DNA of 64,000 bases from the NCBI RefSeq assembly GCF_005405545.1, contig NZ_BJEG01000007.1:1-64000 (forward strand), read 5' to 3'. This stretch comes from Weissella hellenica. GTDB lineage: Bacteria; Bacillota; Bacilli; Lactobacillales; Lactobacillaceae. Positions 34,217 to 43,519 of this stretch are shown here, piece after piece (the first letter of the stretch is position 1; the number at the start of each line of letters is the position of its first letter). The position numbers were made by a program, and so were the translations under genes. The notes below the pieces were generated by a model. That model was not told the DNA's origin and did not search any database. It was given only the letters and a program-made list of their open reading frames with translations.

Positions 34217-34945
34217 ATGAATTTATTAATGATAGAGGATAATACGGCCGTATCAGAAATGATGGGGATGTTTTACAAAAAAGAGCAATGGAATGTGGTT
34301 AACGCTTATGATGGTGAAGAGGCTTTGGAATTATTTGATGATGATAAACAAGCTTGGGATGTCATTGTTTTAGATTTGAACTTGCCTAAAGTCGATGGCA
34401 TGCAGGTTGCCATTAAAATCAGAGAAAGTACAGAAACAGTAGCATTAATTATGTTAACGGCGCGTGATTCTGATTCTGATCAAGTATTAGGATTTGAAGT
34501 TGGCGCAGACGACTACGTCACAAAACCATTTAGTCCAATTACGTTGATTGCTCGAATTAAAGCGTTACATCGTAGAGCAACGATGCAAACCAATGGACAA
34601 GATGATAATGTTGCAGATGATTTTGATATTAAAACACGGACCTTTAAATTAAATTCACGGACCCGTGAAGCATATATAAATAATGTGTTGATACCAGACT
34701 TAACACCTAAAGAATTTGATTTACTTCGTGTGTTGTCACAAAAACCACGGCAAGTTTTTTCACGTGACCAACTGCTACAATTAGTTTGGAATTATGAATA
34801 TTTTGGTGATGAAAGAACCGTTGATGCACATGTTAAAAAATTGCGTCAAAAAATTGAAAAAGTAGGGCCACAAGTTATTCAAACAGTATGGGGTGTTGGT
34901 TACAAGTTTGATGACTCTATTTTGCCAGAAAATCCAAGAAAATAG
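34217..34945 (+). CDS. OmpR/PhoB-family response regulator
   Basis: 242 residues. Receiver domain with acidic pocket IEDN, phosphoacceptor Asp near 53 in VLDLNLPKVDGM, Thr in LMLTARDSD and Lys in DYVTKPFSP; winged-helix DNA-binding domain with FSRDQLLQLVWNYEYFGDERTVDAHVKKLRQKIE. ATG 34217 is chosen because GGGTGA lies 5 nt upstream; an ATG at 34202 would contain that site. Followed 20 nt later by its kinase. The regulon is unknown. Confidence 0.93.
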   Translation: MNLLMIEDNTAVSEMMGMFYKKEQWNVVNAYDGEEALELFDDDKQAWDVIVLDLNLPKVDGMQVAIKIRESTETVALIMLTARDSDSDQVLGFEVGADDYVTKPFSPITLIARIKALHRRATMQTNGQDDNVADDFDIKTRTFKLNSRTREAYINNVLIPDLTPKEFDLLRVLSQKPRQVFSRDQLLQLVWNYEYFGDERTVDAHVKKLRQKIEKVGPQVIQTVWGVGYKFDDSILPENPRK

Positions 34946-34965
34946 ATGAAGGACTATGAATAAAT

Positions 34966-35865
34966 ATGAAAAATAGAGGGCTTGAGATAATATTAATAGT
35001 TTTGAGCACACTTCTTTTCTTATTGACTAGCTGGGTATTCATTAATAATGCTAACGTAGCCTTGTTCGTGATACTGGTGATTGTGATCGGGCTGTTCGTT
35101 ACAACGATAACATTGGTTACACGGCAAAAAAAAGTAACAGCGCAACAGGCAGATGAAATTGCAACCTTGCAACAAGAAATAGTTAAGCAAAGAGATGAAG
35201 AAGCAACCATGCTAGCCAATGTGTCACATGAAATGCGCACCCCATTGACGACAATTACAGGACTTGCGGAAGGTCTTCAATATGGTGTTATGGAGGGTAA
35301 CGAGCAGCGATCTTATGATTTAATCAAAGAAGAAGCGGATCGTTTAACGAGATTGGTGAGATCTGTACTTTCTTTGGAGCGTATGAGACAAGGAAATGCA
35401 GGGGATCAAGCAGAAAATTTTAATGTAACATCGTTAATTAGTGAATTGATAGAAAAAATGTGGCCACAAGCAAATAAATTTGGTAACGAAATTCAAAATC
35501 TTTGTGAGCCAGACGTTTACGTGTATGCTGTAGTTGATCAAGTAGAACGAATTTTGATTAACATTTTGGCAAATGCAATTCAATTTACTAAAAATGGTAT
35601 TATAACCGTTTCTGCCAAAGATGTTGCAGGTAAGACACATCTTTTTGTTACCGATACTGGTATTGGTATGACTGCTGAGCAAATAGATAGAATGTGGCAA
35701 CGTTATTACAAGGTTGATCCATCTCGCACGATAAAAGGAGAATCCGGATTGGGGATGTCAATTGTCCGTGAGCTAATTAAAGCAAATAATGGTGAAATTA
35801 AAGTGACTTCCAAAGTTGATGTGGGCACTACGTTTGAAGTGGTATTGCCACAAAAATCAAGTTAA
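34966..35865 (+). CDS. Sensor histidine kinase with minimal sensor
   Basis: 299 residues. Two N-terminal membrane helices (about 7-25 and 31-52) with only about five residues between them, so there is no extracellular domain; such kinases usually sense through the membrane or through a partner. HisKA with phosphorylated His88 in NVSHEMRTPLTTITG, then the HATPase domain: N-box NILANAIQFTKNG, G1 DTGIGM, G2 GESGLGMSIV. Partner of the regulator just upstream. Confidence 0.92.
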   Translation: MKNRGLEIILIVLSTLLFLLTSWVFINNANVALFVILVIVIGLFVTTITLVTRQKKVTAQQADEIATLQQEIVKQRDEEATMLANVSHEMRTPLTTITGLAEGLQYGVMEGNEQRSYDLIKEEADRLTRLVRSVLSLERMRQGNAGDQAENFNVTSLISELIEKMWPQANKFGNEIQNLCEPDVYVYAVVDQVERILINILANAIQFTKNGIITVSAKDVAGKTHLFVTDTGIGMTAEQIDRMWQRYYKVDPSRTIKGESGLGMSIVRELIKANNGEIKVTSKVDVGTTFEVVLPQKSS

Positions 35866-35886
35866 CCTTTTAGGTTATATTATTTA

Positions 35887-35900
35887 TGAAAACGGTTTAT
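35887..35900 (+). promoter_or_regulatory. Weak cre-like box upstream of galM
   Basis: TGAAAACGGTTTAT matches the first two thirds of the CcpA cre consensus; the last positions deviate. Confidence 0.35.
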
Positions 35901-35989
35901 TTATGTACAATTAGAAACAATATAATATGTTAGAATACAATTGTATTGAAAAACGGACCACTTTAGGGGAACGAAAGAGGAAATTAAAA

Positions 35990-37024
35990 ATGACAGTATC
36001 AGTTCATGAAATCGGAAAAATGCCGAATGGTGACTTAGCACAACAAATTATATTAGAGAATAAAAATGGTCACCAAATTGGTGTCACAACTTGGGGGGCA
36101 ACTTGGCAATTCTTTAAGACTAATGATGGTCATGACTTGATGGTGGGATTACATACAACTGATAAGTTATGGGAGCAACTATACTCAGTAGGTGATGCCA
36201 TTGGTCGTGTCGGTAATCGTATCACTGGGGCAACATTTACATTAGAGGGTAAGCAATACCATTTAAAGGATAATGAATTAGGAAATGCTTTGCACGGTGG
36301 GAAAGATAGTTTTTCAAATCGTACATGGGATTTTGTGATCGACCAAGAAAATAATGCAGTTACGTTTACAACAACTATGACGGAAGCAATTGATCATTTC
36401 CCAGGGACGATGCCAACGTCAATTACTTATACGTTAACTGATGACGATGAAGTTATTTTAGATTTTACTGCAGAATCGGATAAAACAACTTTGTATAACC
36501 CAACAAGCCATGGTTACTTTAACCCAGCAGGGATTGATACGGACGCTCGTGATTTGAACTTACAGATTAATTCACAACGCCGTTTAGAATTACGTGATGA
36601 AGATACGACACCAACTGGCAATTTCTTTGAAAATGCTCATACAGCATATGATTTTTTAAAGCCAACACGCATTGGCGATAACTTGGCACAACTAGAAGGT
36701 CCATATGATGTTAAATTCGATGAAGCTTTTGAAATTAATCAAGTAGCAGGTCAACCAGCTGCAGTTATTGCTGATCCAAAATCAGGCCGTAATATTGAAG
36801 TTTATTCTGATCGTAATGCTGTGATATTCTTTATTGCTAATCCGGAAGTGGCTTATCATGAAGGTGATCGTGAATGGTTTGATGCACATCCTTATAATGC
36901 AATTGCACTTGAAGCTCAAACTTTGAGTGATGCGATTAATCATGAAGGATTTGGTGATATTGTATTGCCTGCAAACAAAAAACAAACATATCGTACTACC
37001 TATAAGTTCAACAATTTAGCATAA
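35990..37024 (+). CDS. galM: Aldose 1-epimerase (mutarotase)
   Basis: Interconverts alpha and beta anomers of glucose or galactose. 344 residues. Motifs: NRITGATFTLEGKQYHL, GNALHGG, catalytic His in NPTSHGYFNP, and the general base Glu in ALEAQTLSDAINHEGF. ATG 35990 follows GAGGAAATTAAAA; the frame extends upstream but those residues are unlike the family. Sits alone before pgi, not in a gal operon. Confidence 0.93.
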   Translation: MTVSVHEIGKMPNGDLAQQIILENKNGHQIGVTTWGATWQFFKTNDGHDLMVGLHTTDKLWEQLYSVGDAIGRVGNRITGATFTLEGKQYHLKDNELGNALHGGKDSFSNRTWDFVIDQENNAVTFTTTMTEAIDHFPGTMPTSITYTLTDDDEVILDFTAESDKTTLYNPTSHGYFNPAGIDTDARDLNLQINSQRRLELRDEDTTPTGNFFENAHTAYDFLKPTRIGDNLAQLEGPYDVKFDEAFEINQVAGQPAAVIADPKSGRNIEVYSDRNAVIFFIANPEVAYHEGDREWFDAHPYNAIALEAQTLSDAINHEGFGDIVLPANKKQTYRTTYKFNNLA

Positions 37025-37048
37025 TCGAAATCATTGTGAATAAATTCA

Positions 37049-37086
37049 TGAAAACACTTTCAATTTAAGGCCCAAAAAGTTATAAT
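37049..37086 (+). promoter_or_regulatory. Promoter of pgi with cre-like palindrome
   Basis: TGAAAACACTTTCA (37049-37062) is a near-perfect palindrome one base from a cre site. It overlaps the -35 TTTCAA (37058-37063), which is 17 bp from TATAAT (37081-37086). Confidence 0.6.
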
Positions 37087-37139
37087 TGGTCTATACCGCA
37101 AAGTTGAAAAATCGGACTTACAGGAAGAAGGAATTAATT

Positions 37140-38483
37140 ATGAGCACACTATCATTTGATACTTCAAAGTTATCGGCATTTGTTGGCGAAGAAGAATTGT
37201 CAATGATGCAACCAATGGTAAATACAGCAGATGAACTATTACGTCAGGGTACTGGTGTGGGGGCTGAGTTTACAGACTGGCTACATTTACCAACGGAATA
37301 CAACAAAGATGAGTTTGCACGTATTAAAGCTGCTGCTAAGAAGATTCAAGGTGATTCAAAAGTACTAGTTGTTATTGGTATTGGTGGTTCTTACTTGGGA
37401 GCTCGTGCAGCGATTGATTTCTTGAATGACTACTTTAATAACTATTATGGTGATGAAGAACGTGATTATCCACAAGTATTATTTGCAGGGAACTCAATTG
37501 CGCCAGCATACTTAAATAGTTTAATTAAGTTGATCGGTGATCGTGATTTTTCAGTAAATATCATTTCAAAGTCTGGTACAACAACAGAGCCAGCTGTAGC
37601 ATTCCGTATTTTCAAACAATTATTAGAAAAAAAGTATGGTGTTGAAGGCGCTCGTGAGCGTATATTTGCAACGACAGATGCCCAACGCGGTTCTTTGAAA
37701 ACATTAGCTGATGCTGAAGGTTACGAAGAATTCGTTGTTCCTGACGGAGTTGGTGGTCGTTTCTCAGCGTTAACTGCAGTTGGGCTATTGCCAATTGCCG
37801 TATCTGGTGCAGATATTGATCAATTAATGGCTGGTGCTGCAGCTGGTGAGCAAATTTATGCAGATGCAGATGTGGCTAAAAATCCTGCTTACCAATATGC
37901 AGCTTATCGTAATATTTTGTACCGTAAGGGTTATACAACTGAATTGTTGATTAATTATGATCCAACGTTGACACAATTTGGTGAATGGTGGAAGCAATTG
38001 CAAGGTGAATCAGAAGGTAAGGATGGCAAGGGTATTTTCCCAGCATCTGGAAACTTCTCAACTGATTTGCATAGTTTTGGTCAGTATATTCAAGACGGTC
38101 GTCGTAACTTATTTGAGACTTTGGTTCGTGTAACAGAGCCTGTTTCAGATGTTGTGATTCCAACAATGGACGCAGATGATGGTTTGGGATATCTACAGGG
38201 TAAAGATATGAGCTATGTTAACCGTACTGCTTCAGAAGGTACGTTGCTTGCTCACGTTGACGGTGGTGTGCCAAACATGATTGTTGAGATTGATAAGCAA
38301 AATGAATTTGCCTTAGGACAAATGATCTACTTCTTTGAAGTAGCTGTTGGTATTTCAGGATACTTAAATGGGATTAATCCTTTTAATCAACCAGGTGTTG
38401 AAGCATACAAGCGCAACATGTTTGGTTTGTTAGGTAAGCCTGGTTATGAAGAATTAACAGAATCATTAAAGGCACGTCTATAA
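37140..38483 (+). CDS. pgi: Glucose-6-phosphate isomerase
   Basis: Interconverts glucose-6-phosphate and fructose-6-phosphate. 447 residues, the short Gram-positive type. [17 protein letters not shown] and [17 protein letters not shown] form the sugar-phosphate site; [15 protein letters not shown] and the C-terminal [13 protein letters not shown] are family signatures. ATG 37140 starts [11 protein letters not shown] with AAGGA 7 nt upstream. Confidence 0.97.
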   Translation: MSTLSFDTSKLSAFVGEEELSMMQPMVNTADELLRQGTGVGAEFTDWLHLPTEYNKDEFARIKAAAKKIQGDSKVLVVIGIGGSYLGARAAIDFLNDYFNNYYGDEERDYPQVLFAGNSIAPAYLNSLIKLIGDRDFSVNIISKSGTTTEPAVAFRIFKQLLEKKYGVEGARERIFATTDAQRGSLKTLADAEGYEEFVVPDGVGGRFSALTAVGLLPIAVSGADIDQLMAGAAAGEQIYADADVAKNPAYQYAAYRNILYRKGYTTELLINYDPTLTQFGEWWKQLQGESEGKDGKGIFPASGNFSTDLHSFGQYIQDGRRNLFETLVRVTEPVSDVVIPTMDADDGLGYLQGKDMSYVNRTASEGTLLAHVDGGVPNMIVEIDKQNEFALGQMIYFFEVAVGISGYLNGINPFNQPGVEAYKRNMFGLLGKPGYEELTESLKARL

Positions 38484-38497
38484 TTTATAAATTAATG

Positions 38498-38532
38498 AAA
38501 GAATCGAGACAATGCTAGTTTCGATTCTTTTT
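38498..38532 (+). terminator. Intrinsic terminator of pgi
   Basis: AAAGAATCGAgAC pairs with GTTTCGATTCTTT, T5. Confidence 0.9.
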
Positions 38533-38645
38533 GATAAATATAAAAATATTTACAAATATCGTGCTAAAATTAATGTAATGCTGGTCTTTATTCAAAAAAC
38601 CTGCTAATATAATGCAGAAAGACATAAATTTAGGAGAATTCAATC

Positions 38646-39212
38646 ATGGCAACTATTGGTATGAATGACTTGAAAACAGGGTTAACAATTTTGTATAACC
38701 AATCAATCTGGCGCGTTTTGGAATTCCAACACGTTAAGCCAGGTAAGGGTGCAGCTTTTGTACGTTCAAAGTTGAAGAACTTGCGTACTGGTGCGGTAAA
38801 TGAAGTAACATTCCGTCCTGGTGACAAGTTTGAAACAGCAAGTATTGAGCAAACTGACATGCAATATTTGTATGCAGATGGTGATCAACACGTATTCATG
38901 GATAACGAGACTTACGATCAAGTTTCTATTCCAGCAGATAAAATTTCAGATGCATTGAAGTTTTTGCTAGAAAACATGACTGTTAAGATTACAACTTATG
39001 AAGGTGAAATCTTGGATGTTGAATTACCAAAGACTGTTGAATTGACAGTTAAGGAGACACAACCAGGTATCAAGGGTGCTACTGCTAATGGTGGTGGTAA
39101 GCCTGCTACTTTGGAGACTAGATTGGTAATTACTGTACCTGATTTCGTCAATGAAGGTGATAAGTTAGTTGTTAACACTGATAACGGTGGCTCATATACG
39201 TCACGTGCCTAG
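38646..39212 (+). CDS. efp: Elongation factor P
   Basis: 188 residues, three OB-like beta domains. It relieves ribosome stalling at polyproline. N-terminal KOW-like domain with the modifiable tip region [14 protein letters not shown], and the C-terminal signature ([26 protein letters not shown]). TTAGGAG precedes the ATG. Followed by a hairpin and then the yqhY-nusB genes, the usual Gram-positive order. Confidence 0.97.
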   Translation: MATIGMNDLKTGLTILYNQSIWRVLEFQHVKPGKGAAFVRSKLKNLRTGAVNEVTFRPGDKFETASIEQTDMQYLYADGDQHVFMDNETYDQVSIPADKISDALKFLLENMTVKITTYEGEILDVELPKTVELTVKETQPGIKGATANGGGKPATLETRLVITVPDFVNEGDKLVVNTDNGGSYTSRA

Positions 39213-39253
39213 TTTTTACTAGGAAAGTTAGGTATAATAACGATATTAATTAA

Positions 39254-39286
39254 GAAAGCGCCGACCGGCAGCCGGCCGGCGCTTTC
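39254..39286 (+). terminator. GC-rich hairpin between efp and yqhY
   Basis: GAAAGCGCCG..CCGG pairs with CCGG..CGGCGCTTTC, a very stable stem without a clear T-run; perhaps a weak terminator or an mRNA processing signal. Confidence 0.6.
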
Positions 39287-39311
39287 GACTTATTTAGGAG
39301 GTTAGTTCCAT

Positions 39312-39749
39312 ATGGCAGAAGAGACAATCGTATTAACATATTCAAATGAGGCCTCTGGCGAGACGTTGGTTAGCATGCGCGTACTAGAGATTATCGCAGG
39401 GTTGGCAGCACAAGAAGTTGACGGCGTTTCTCGGCTACGCGGGTCATTAACAGAACGTGCACAAGAAGCATTTGGACGACGCGTACACGGAAAAGGTGTT
39501 GAGTTACAACAAACTAAATCAGGACTAGATGTTGATGTCTATGTATATCTTAACTACGGTGTGAGTGTGCCAAAGGTATCACATGCTATACAACAACGTA
39601 TTACATCACAAGTGGCAGCGATGACAGAATTGCAAGTTAACCTTGTAAATGTTCACGTCCAAGGTGTAATTTCACAAAAAACAACTAATACAATTGATGT
39701 TAATAATTTATTTGGTGATGAATCAGATACGGAAGGAACTAAGAAATGA
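39312..39749 (+). CDS. yqhY: Asp23/Gls24 family protein YqhY
   Basis: 145 residues, DUF322/Asp23 domain (VLEIIAGLAAQEVDGVSRLRG, GLDVDVYVYLNYGVSVPKVSHAIQQR). In Gram-positives this gene sits between efp/accBC and nusB and modulates acetyl-CoA carboxylase in Bacillus; whether it does here is inference. Strong AGGAGG upstream. Its stop overlaps the nusB start by 4 nt. Confidence 0.92.
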   Translation: MAEETIVLTYSNEASGETLVSMRVLEIIAGLAAQEVDGVSRLRGSLTERAQEAFGRRVHGKGVELQQTKSGLDVDVYVYLNYGVSVPKVSHAIQQRITSQVAAMTELQVNLVNVHVQGVISQKTTNTIDVNNLFGDESDTEGTKK

Positions 39750-40165
39750 GCGCACTAAATCGACACCAAATTCGTCAAACAGCCTTTCAATCGCTATTTG
39801 GTTTGGCGTTAAATCCAACGGCTGATGTTGAATCAACTATTTCACAAGTATTAGTTGGTGATCCAGAAGTAGCGTGGACTCAAGAAATACCAGCTGATTT
39901 AACAACGGTTGTTACTGGGGTTGTGGCGCATCAAGATGAATTAGATTTAATCATCTCAGATTATCTATCAACAGGTTGGACACTAGAACGTTTGAACACA
40001 ACAGATCTTGTTTTGATGCGTTTAGCAATCTATGAAGCAAAGTTTACTGAAGTACCTGCTAAAATTGCTGTTAACGAAGCATTGCAATTGGCGCATGATT
40101 TTACAGATGATAAGTCACGTAAGTTTATTAATGGTATTTTGAATAAGGCCTTGACTTTAGATTAG
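39746..40165 (+). CDS. nusB: Transcription antitermination factor NusB
   Basis: 139 residues, all-helical. It binds boxA RNA with NusE (S10) during rRNA transcription. The N-terminal basic NRHQIRQTAFQSLFG and C-terminal LRLAIYE-type helix, IAVNEALQLAHDFTDDKSRKFINGILNK, are diagnostic. ATGA overlap with yqhY. Confidence 0.95.
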   Translation: MSALNRHQIRQTAFQSLFGLALNPTADVESTISQVLVGDPEVAWTQEIPADLTTVVTGVVAHQDELDLIISDYLSTGWTLERLNTTDLVLMRLAIYEAKFTEVPAKIAVNEALQLAHDFTDDKSRKFINGILNKALTLD

Positions 40166-40185
40166 TCCGGCGTATAATAAGTATT

Positions 40186-40338
40186 TGTTAGGAAATAAAG
40201 TAATGGCATACCCGCTATTCACCTAGTTAAGATTACTTAGCAGGTTAATCACTTTATTATTAAAGATGATAAATGGCGGGTTGTCGTGTGTAACGGCAAG
40301 CCGTTTTTACTTTATCACAAGTTTTTTCGGAGGTAAGG
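40186..40338 (+). promoter_or_regulatory. infC-rpmI-rplT leader (L20-type attenuator)
   Basis: Between nusB and infC a structured stretch ends in CGGGTTGTCG (about 40277-40286) / CGGCAAGCCG with TTTTT, an attenuator just before the infC ribosome binding site GGAGG (40329-40333). In Gram-positives L20 represses this operon through such a leader. Confidence 0.6.
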
Positions 40339-40341
40339 ATC

Positions 40342-40875
40342 ATAGCAAACGCACGCCAACCACAACAACAAAAAGATTTAATTAATGATCACATTCGTGC
40401 TCGTGAAGTTCGTTTGATTACGGATGACGGTGACCAAGGTGTCATGTCTAAAGTAGACGCACAACGCCTTGCTGACGATGCTGAATTGGATTTGGTATTG
40501 GTGCAAGCCAATGCTAAGCCACCAGTAGCTAAGATTATGAATTATGGAAAATTCAAATTCGAAGCACAAAAAAAGCAACGCGAGCAACGAAAGAACCAAA
40601 AAGTTGTCAACGTTAAAGAAATTCGTCTTAGCCCAACAATTGATATTAATGATTTTAATACTAAAAAGAACAATGCAATTAAGTTCTTGAATAAAGGTAA
40701 CAAAGTTAAAGTATCAATTCGTTTCCGCGGACGTGCTATCACCCACAAGGAAATTGGGCGTGAAGTAATGAATCGTATGGCAACGGAGCTTGAGGAAATT
40801 GCTAAAGTTGAATCAAGAGCTAAGATGGAAGGGCGCAGCATGTTTATGGTGCTTGCACCCAGAGAAACTAAGTAA
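40342..40875 (+). CDS. infC: Translation initiation factor IF-3, non-canonical start
   Basis: 177 residues. IF-3 N-domain ([22 protein letters not shown]), linker, and C-domain ([40 protein letters not shown]). No ATG/GTG/TTG lies at the family N-terminus. GGAGG (40329-40333) is placed 8 nt before ATA 40342 or 5 nt before ATC 40339; both are the rare start codons by which infC represses itself. A TTG at 40414 would delete 24 conserved residues. First gene of infC-rpmI-rplT. Confidence 0.92.
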   Translation: MANARQPQQQKDLINDHIRAREVRLITDDGDQGVMSKVDAQRLADDAELDLVLVQANAKPPVAKIMNYGKFKFEAQKKQREQRKNQKVVNVKEIRLSPTIDINDFNTKKNNAIKFLNKGNKVKVSIRFRGRAITHKEIGREVMNRMATELEEIAKVESRAKMEGRSMFMVLAPRETK

Positions 40876-40900
40876 TTAAACCAGTTTGGAGGACATATCA

Positions 40901-41095
40901 ATGCCTAAGTATAAGACACACCGCGCTTCAGCAAAGCGTTTCAAGAAAACTGCAAATGGTGGGTTGAAGTCAGCTAACGCCTATACGTCACACCGTTTCC
41001 ACGGTAAGACTAAGAAGCAACGTCGTCAATTGCGTGGTACTTCAATGATGAACCACACTACTTTGAAGACATATGTACACATGTTGAGCCGTTAA
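40901..41095 (+). CDS. rpmI: Ribosomal protein L35
   Basis: 64 residues, strongly basic, with the L35 sequence [20 protein letters not shown] and the [14 protein letters not shown] region. ATG 40901 follows TTTGGAGGACATATCA, 25 nt after infC. Large-subunit protein. Confidence 0.97.
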   Translation: MPKYKTHRASAKRFKKTANGGLKSANAYTSHRFHGKTKKQRRQLRGTSMMNHTTLKTYVHMLSR

Positions 41096-41161
41096 TCATA
41101 ATTATTGTTAAATAATTATAACTGGTTCCGAGTAAATTAGAAATTATTGGAGGAAATACCC

Positions 41162-41710
41162 ATGCGAGTTAAGGGTGGTAACGTTACGCGTTCACGTCGT
41201 AAGAAGATGATTAAGTTGGCCAAGGGTTACCGTGGTCAACGTCACATCAACTATAAGGTTGCTAAGCAACAAGTTTGGAAGTCATGGTTCTATGCATTCC
41301 GTGATCGTAAGCAAACTAAGCGCAACTTCCGTAAGTTGTGGATTGCACGTATCAATGCTGGTGCACGTATGAACGGTTTGTCATACTCACGTTTCATGAA
41401 CGGTTTGTCATTGATGGGTTCAACTTTGAACCGTAAGATGCTTGCTGAACTAGCTGTTTCAGATTTCGAAGCTTTCTCAGCTTTGGTTGAATCAGCAAAG
41501 AAGGCTTTGTCTAACAACGGACAAGTTGTTGCTGAAAAGTCAGCTGCTACTTTGGAAAAGGGTGTTGTTATCAACGCAGCTTCTTCAAAAAAGGCTGTTG
41601 CAAAGCCAACTGAAAAGAACACTGTTGCTGAAATTAAAGCATATTTGTCAGAAAATGGCATTGAATTTGCTTCTTCAGCAAAAAAGGCTGATTTATTAGC
41701 TTTGGTTTAA
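41162..41710 (+). CDS. rplT: Ribosomal protein L20 with C-terminal HeH/LEM-like extension
   Basis: Residues 1-117 are a normal L20 ([20 protein letters not shown] ... [15 protein letters not shown] ... LAVSDFEAF). The protein then continues to 182 residues instead of ending near 118. A low-complexity Ala/Lys/Ser linker (about 118-153) leads to a 29-residue end, [14 protein letters not shown] then [16 protein letters not shown], which matches the helix-extension-helix (HeH/LEM) fold. There is no frameshift: the extension is in frame and codon use is like its neighbours. ATG 41162 follows GGAGG. L20 also represses this operon. Confidence 0.93.
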   Translation: MRVKGGNVTRSRRKKMIKLAKGYRGQRHINYKVAKQQVWKSWFYAFRDRKQTKRNFRKLWIARINAGARMNGLSYSRFMNGLSLMGSTLNRKMLAELAVSDFEAFSALVESAKKALSNNGQVVAEKSAATLEKGVVINAASSKKAVAKPTEKNTVAEIKAYLSENGIEFASSAKKADLLALV

Positions 41711-41723
41711 TTTAAAATTATTG

Positions 41724-41757
41724 AAAAACACCAGAATATTATTTTTGGTGTTTTTTT
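41724..41757 (+). terminator. Intrinsic terminator of rplT
   Basis: AAAAACACCA pairs with TGGTGTTTTT, T-run; may also serve the convergent minus-strand gene. Confidence 0.88.
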
Positions 41758-41761
41758 ATTC

Positions 41762-42151
41762 TCAAAATAAAAATGTATAAGCAACTACTATGCCGTAACT
41801 AAGGGTGATGGCAGGTACGAACGGAAGTGTTTTTTTACCATTAATATAATGGCAAAAGATTTGAATCCCGCAAGAACAGGTGCAAATTAGCCAAAAATTA
41901 TAAAAATTAACGTAGAAAAGTATAATGACTAATATATCTAAATCACCATTACCAACATAACGTTCGTGTGTTGATGTATTGATTGTTAAACAAATAATGT
42001 AACCGGCTAAGATGAGAAAAACCGGAACGCGGTAGAAAAGGGCACCTAGAAACAAAGGCGTTGCTAACCAAACGCTATTAAATTCTTGTGAACGAATATC
42101 TTGATAAGAAATATAAATTAAGATTAGCAACAATAAAAAATCAAGCAGCAT
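41762..42151 (-). CDS. Prepilin peptidase domain protein (A24), lacking the methylase part
   Basis: About 129 residues, four or five membrane helices. It contains both catalytic aspartates of A24 proteases: D18 in YISYQDIRSQEF and D70 in the GxGD-type motif VGNGDLDI. The N-terminal methylase domain of full ComC-type enzymes (about 100 residues with a CxxC zinc site) is missing. Start ATG 42151 has AAAGGA 6 nt upstream on the minus strand. Probably processes competence pseudopilins, consistent with comFA-comFC in this window. It converges on rplT. Confidence 0.75.
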   Translation of the reverse strand: MLLDFLLLLILIYISYQDIRSQEFNSVWLATPLFLGALFYRVPVFLILAGYIICLTINTSTHERYVGNGDLDILVIILFYVNFYNFWLICTCSCGIQIFCHYINGKKTLPFVPAITLSYGIVVAYTFLF

Positions 42152-42279
42152 AGTAAATCCTTTCTGTATAAAACTAATTATAAAGACGGGGAATATCATT
42201 ATTTTTACAAAAATGACACGCCCGGAATTGTTTGCAAACTAAAGGTTATTCTATCAACGTTTTTTATGTGATAAAAGGG

Positions 42280-42479
42280 TTGCATAATATCCGAGTCAGT
42301 GGTATATTATTAATTGTGCTTTTAGTTAGCAGGGTGTTTGCGGTTACGCGACGTGCTGAACTCGTAAACCAAAAGTACCGGATGATCAAAGTTCATTAGG
42401 TTTGTTGTTTAATAAATGACACGCCTGGAAATGTGGACTAAACACTATAGAATAAAAAATTGAAAGGGGACTCTTCGAA
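42280..42479 (+). promoter_or_regulatory. rpsL promoter and long leader
   Basis: TTGCAT (42280-42285), 17 bp, TATATT (42303-42308) gives a leader of about 165 nt. ATGACACGCCTGGAA at about 42417 in the leader is nearly repeated as ATGACACGCCCGGAA at about 42214, upstream of the promoter. GAAAGGGGA serves rpsL. Confidence 0.7.
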
Positions 42480-42899
42480 ATGCCTACAATTAACCAATTG
42501 GTTCGTAAGCCTCGTAAGTCACAGAGCTCAAAGTCAAAGTCACCTGCTTTGAACTACAGCTATAACTCACAACTAAAGAAATCTACCTATGTATCTTCAC
42601 CACAAAAGCGTGGTGTTGCTACTCGTGTTGGTACGATGACACCTAAGAAGCCTAACTCAGCTTTGCGTAAGTACGCTCGTGTACGTTTGTCAAATCTGAT
42701 TGAGGTTACTGCATATATTCCAGGTATTGGACACAACCTACAAGAACACTCAGTTGTTTTGATTCGTGGTGGTCGTGTTAAGGACTTGCCTGGAGTTCGT
42801 TACCACATTATCCGTGGTGCACTAGATACTGCTGGTGTTGACGGACGTATGCAATCACGTTCTAAGTATGGTGCTAAGCGCCCTAAGAACAAGAAATAA
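42480..42899 (+). CDS. rpsL: Ribosomal protein S12
   Basis: 139 residues. Conserved loops [18 protein letters not shown] and [20 protein letters not shown] carry the two lysines whose mutation gives streptomycin resistance; both are wild type here. Start of the str operon rpsL-rpsG-fusA. Confidence 0.98.
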   Translation: MPTINQLVRKPRKSQSSKSKSPALNYSYNSQLKKSTYVSSPQKRGVATRVGTMTPKKPNSALRKYARVRLSNLIEVTAYIPGIGHNLQEHSVVLIRGGRVKDLPGVRYHIIRGALDTAGVDGRMQSRSKYGAKRPKNKK

Positions 42900-42918
42900 T
42901 TAAGGGAGGACTTATATA

Positions 42919-43389
42919 ATGCCACGTAAAAGTTACACTAAGCAGGCTGAAGTTCTGCCAGATCCAATTTACAACTCAAAGCTTGTTTCACGTTTAATCA
43001 ATCGTTTGATGCTTGATGGTAAGCGTGGAACTGCTTCAACAATTTTATATGATGCTTTTAATCGTATTAAGGAAGCTACTGGTAACGAACCATTAGCTGT
43101 CTTTGAAGAAGCTTTGAACAATATTATGCCCGTATTGGAAGTTAAAGCACGCCGTATCGGTGGTTCTAACTACCAAGTTCCTGTTGAAGTTCGTCCAGAA
43201 CGTCGTGTGACATTGGGATTGCGCTGGTTGGTGCAATACTCACGTGCCCGCGGTGAGCATACTATGGAAGAACGTTTAGCTAAGGAAATTATGGATGCTG
43301 CCAACAACACTGGTGCATCTGTTAAGAAGCGCGAAGACACACACAAGATGGCTGAAGCCAACCGTGCCTTTGCACATTACCGCTGGTAA
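42919..43389 (+). CDS. rpsG: Ribosomal protein S7
   Basis: 156 residues. [20 protein letters not shown] start, [16 protein letters not shown] loop and [14 protein letters not shown] end are typical. It nucleates assembly of the 30S head. GGGAGGA is 8 nt before the ATG. A hairpin GTGGCT/AGCCAC follows at about 43402-43430. Confidence 0.98.
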   Translation: MPRKSYTKQAEVLPDPIYNSKLVSRLINRLMLDGKRGTASTILYDAFNRIKEATGNEPLAVFEEALNNIMPVLEVKARRIGGSNYQVPVEVRPERRVTLGLRWLVQYSRARGEHTMEERLAKEIMDAANNTGASVKKREDTHKMAEANRAFAHYRW

Positions 43390-43519
43390 TAGACCAATTT
43401 TGTGGCTGCAGTCAAATGACAGTAGCCACTTTTGGTGTATTTACGGTATAATATATCTAGACAACCAACGATTAACAAATTAATGGGTTAATTGTTAAGA
43501 AACTCAAGGAGAATTACTC

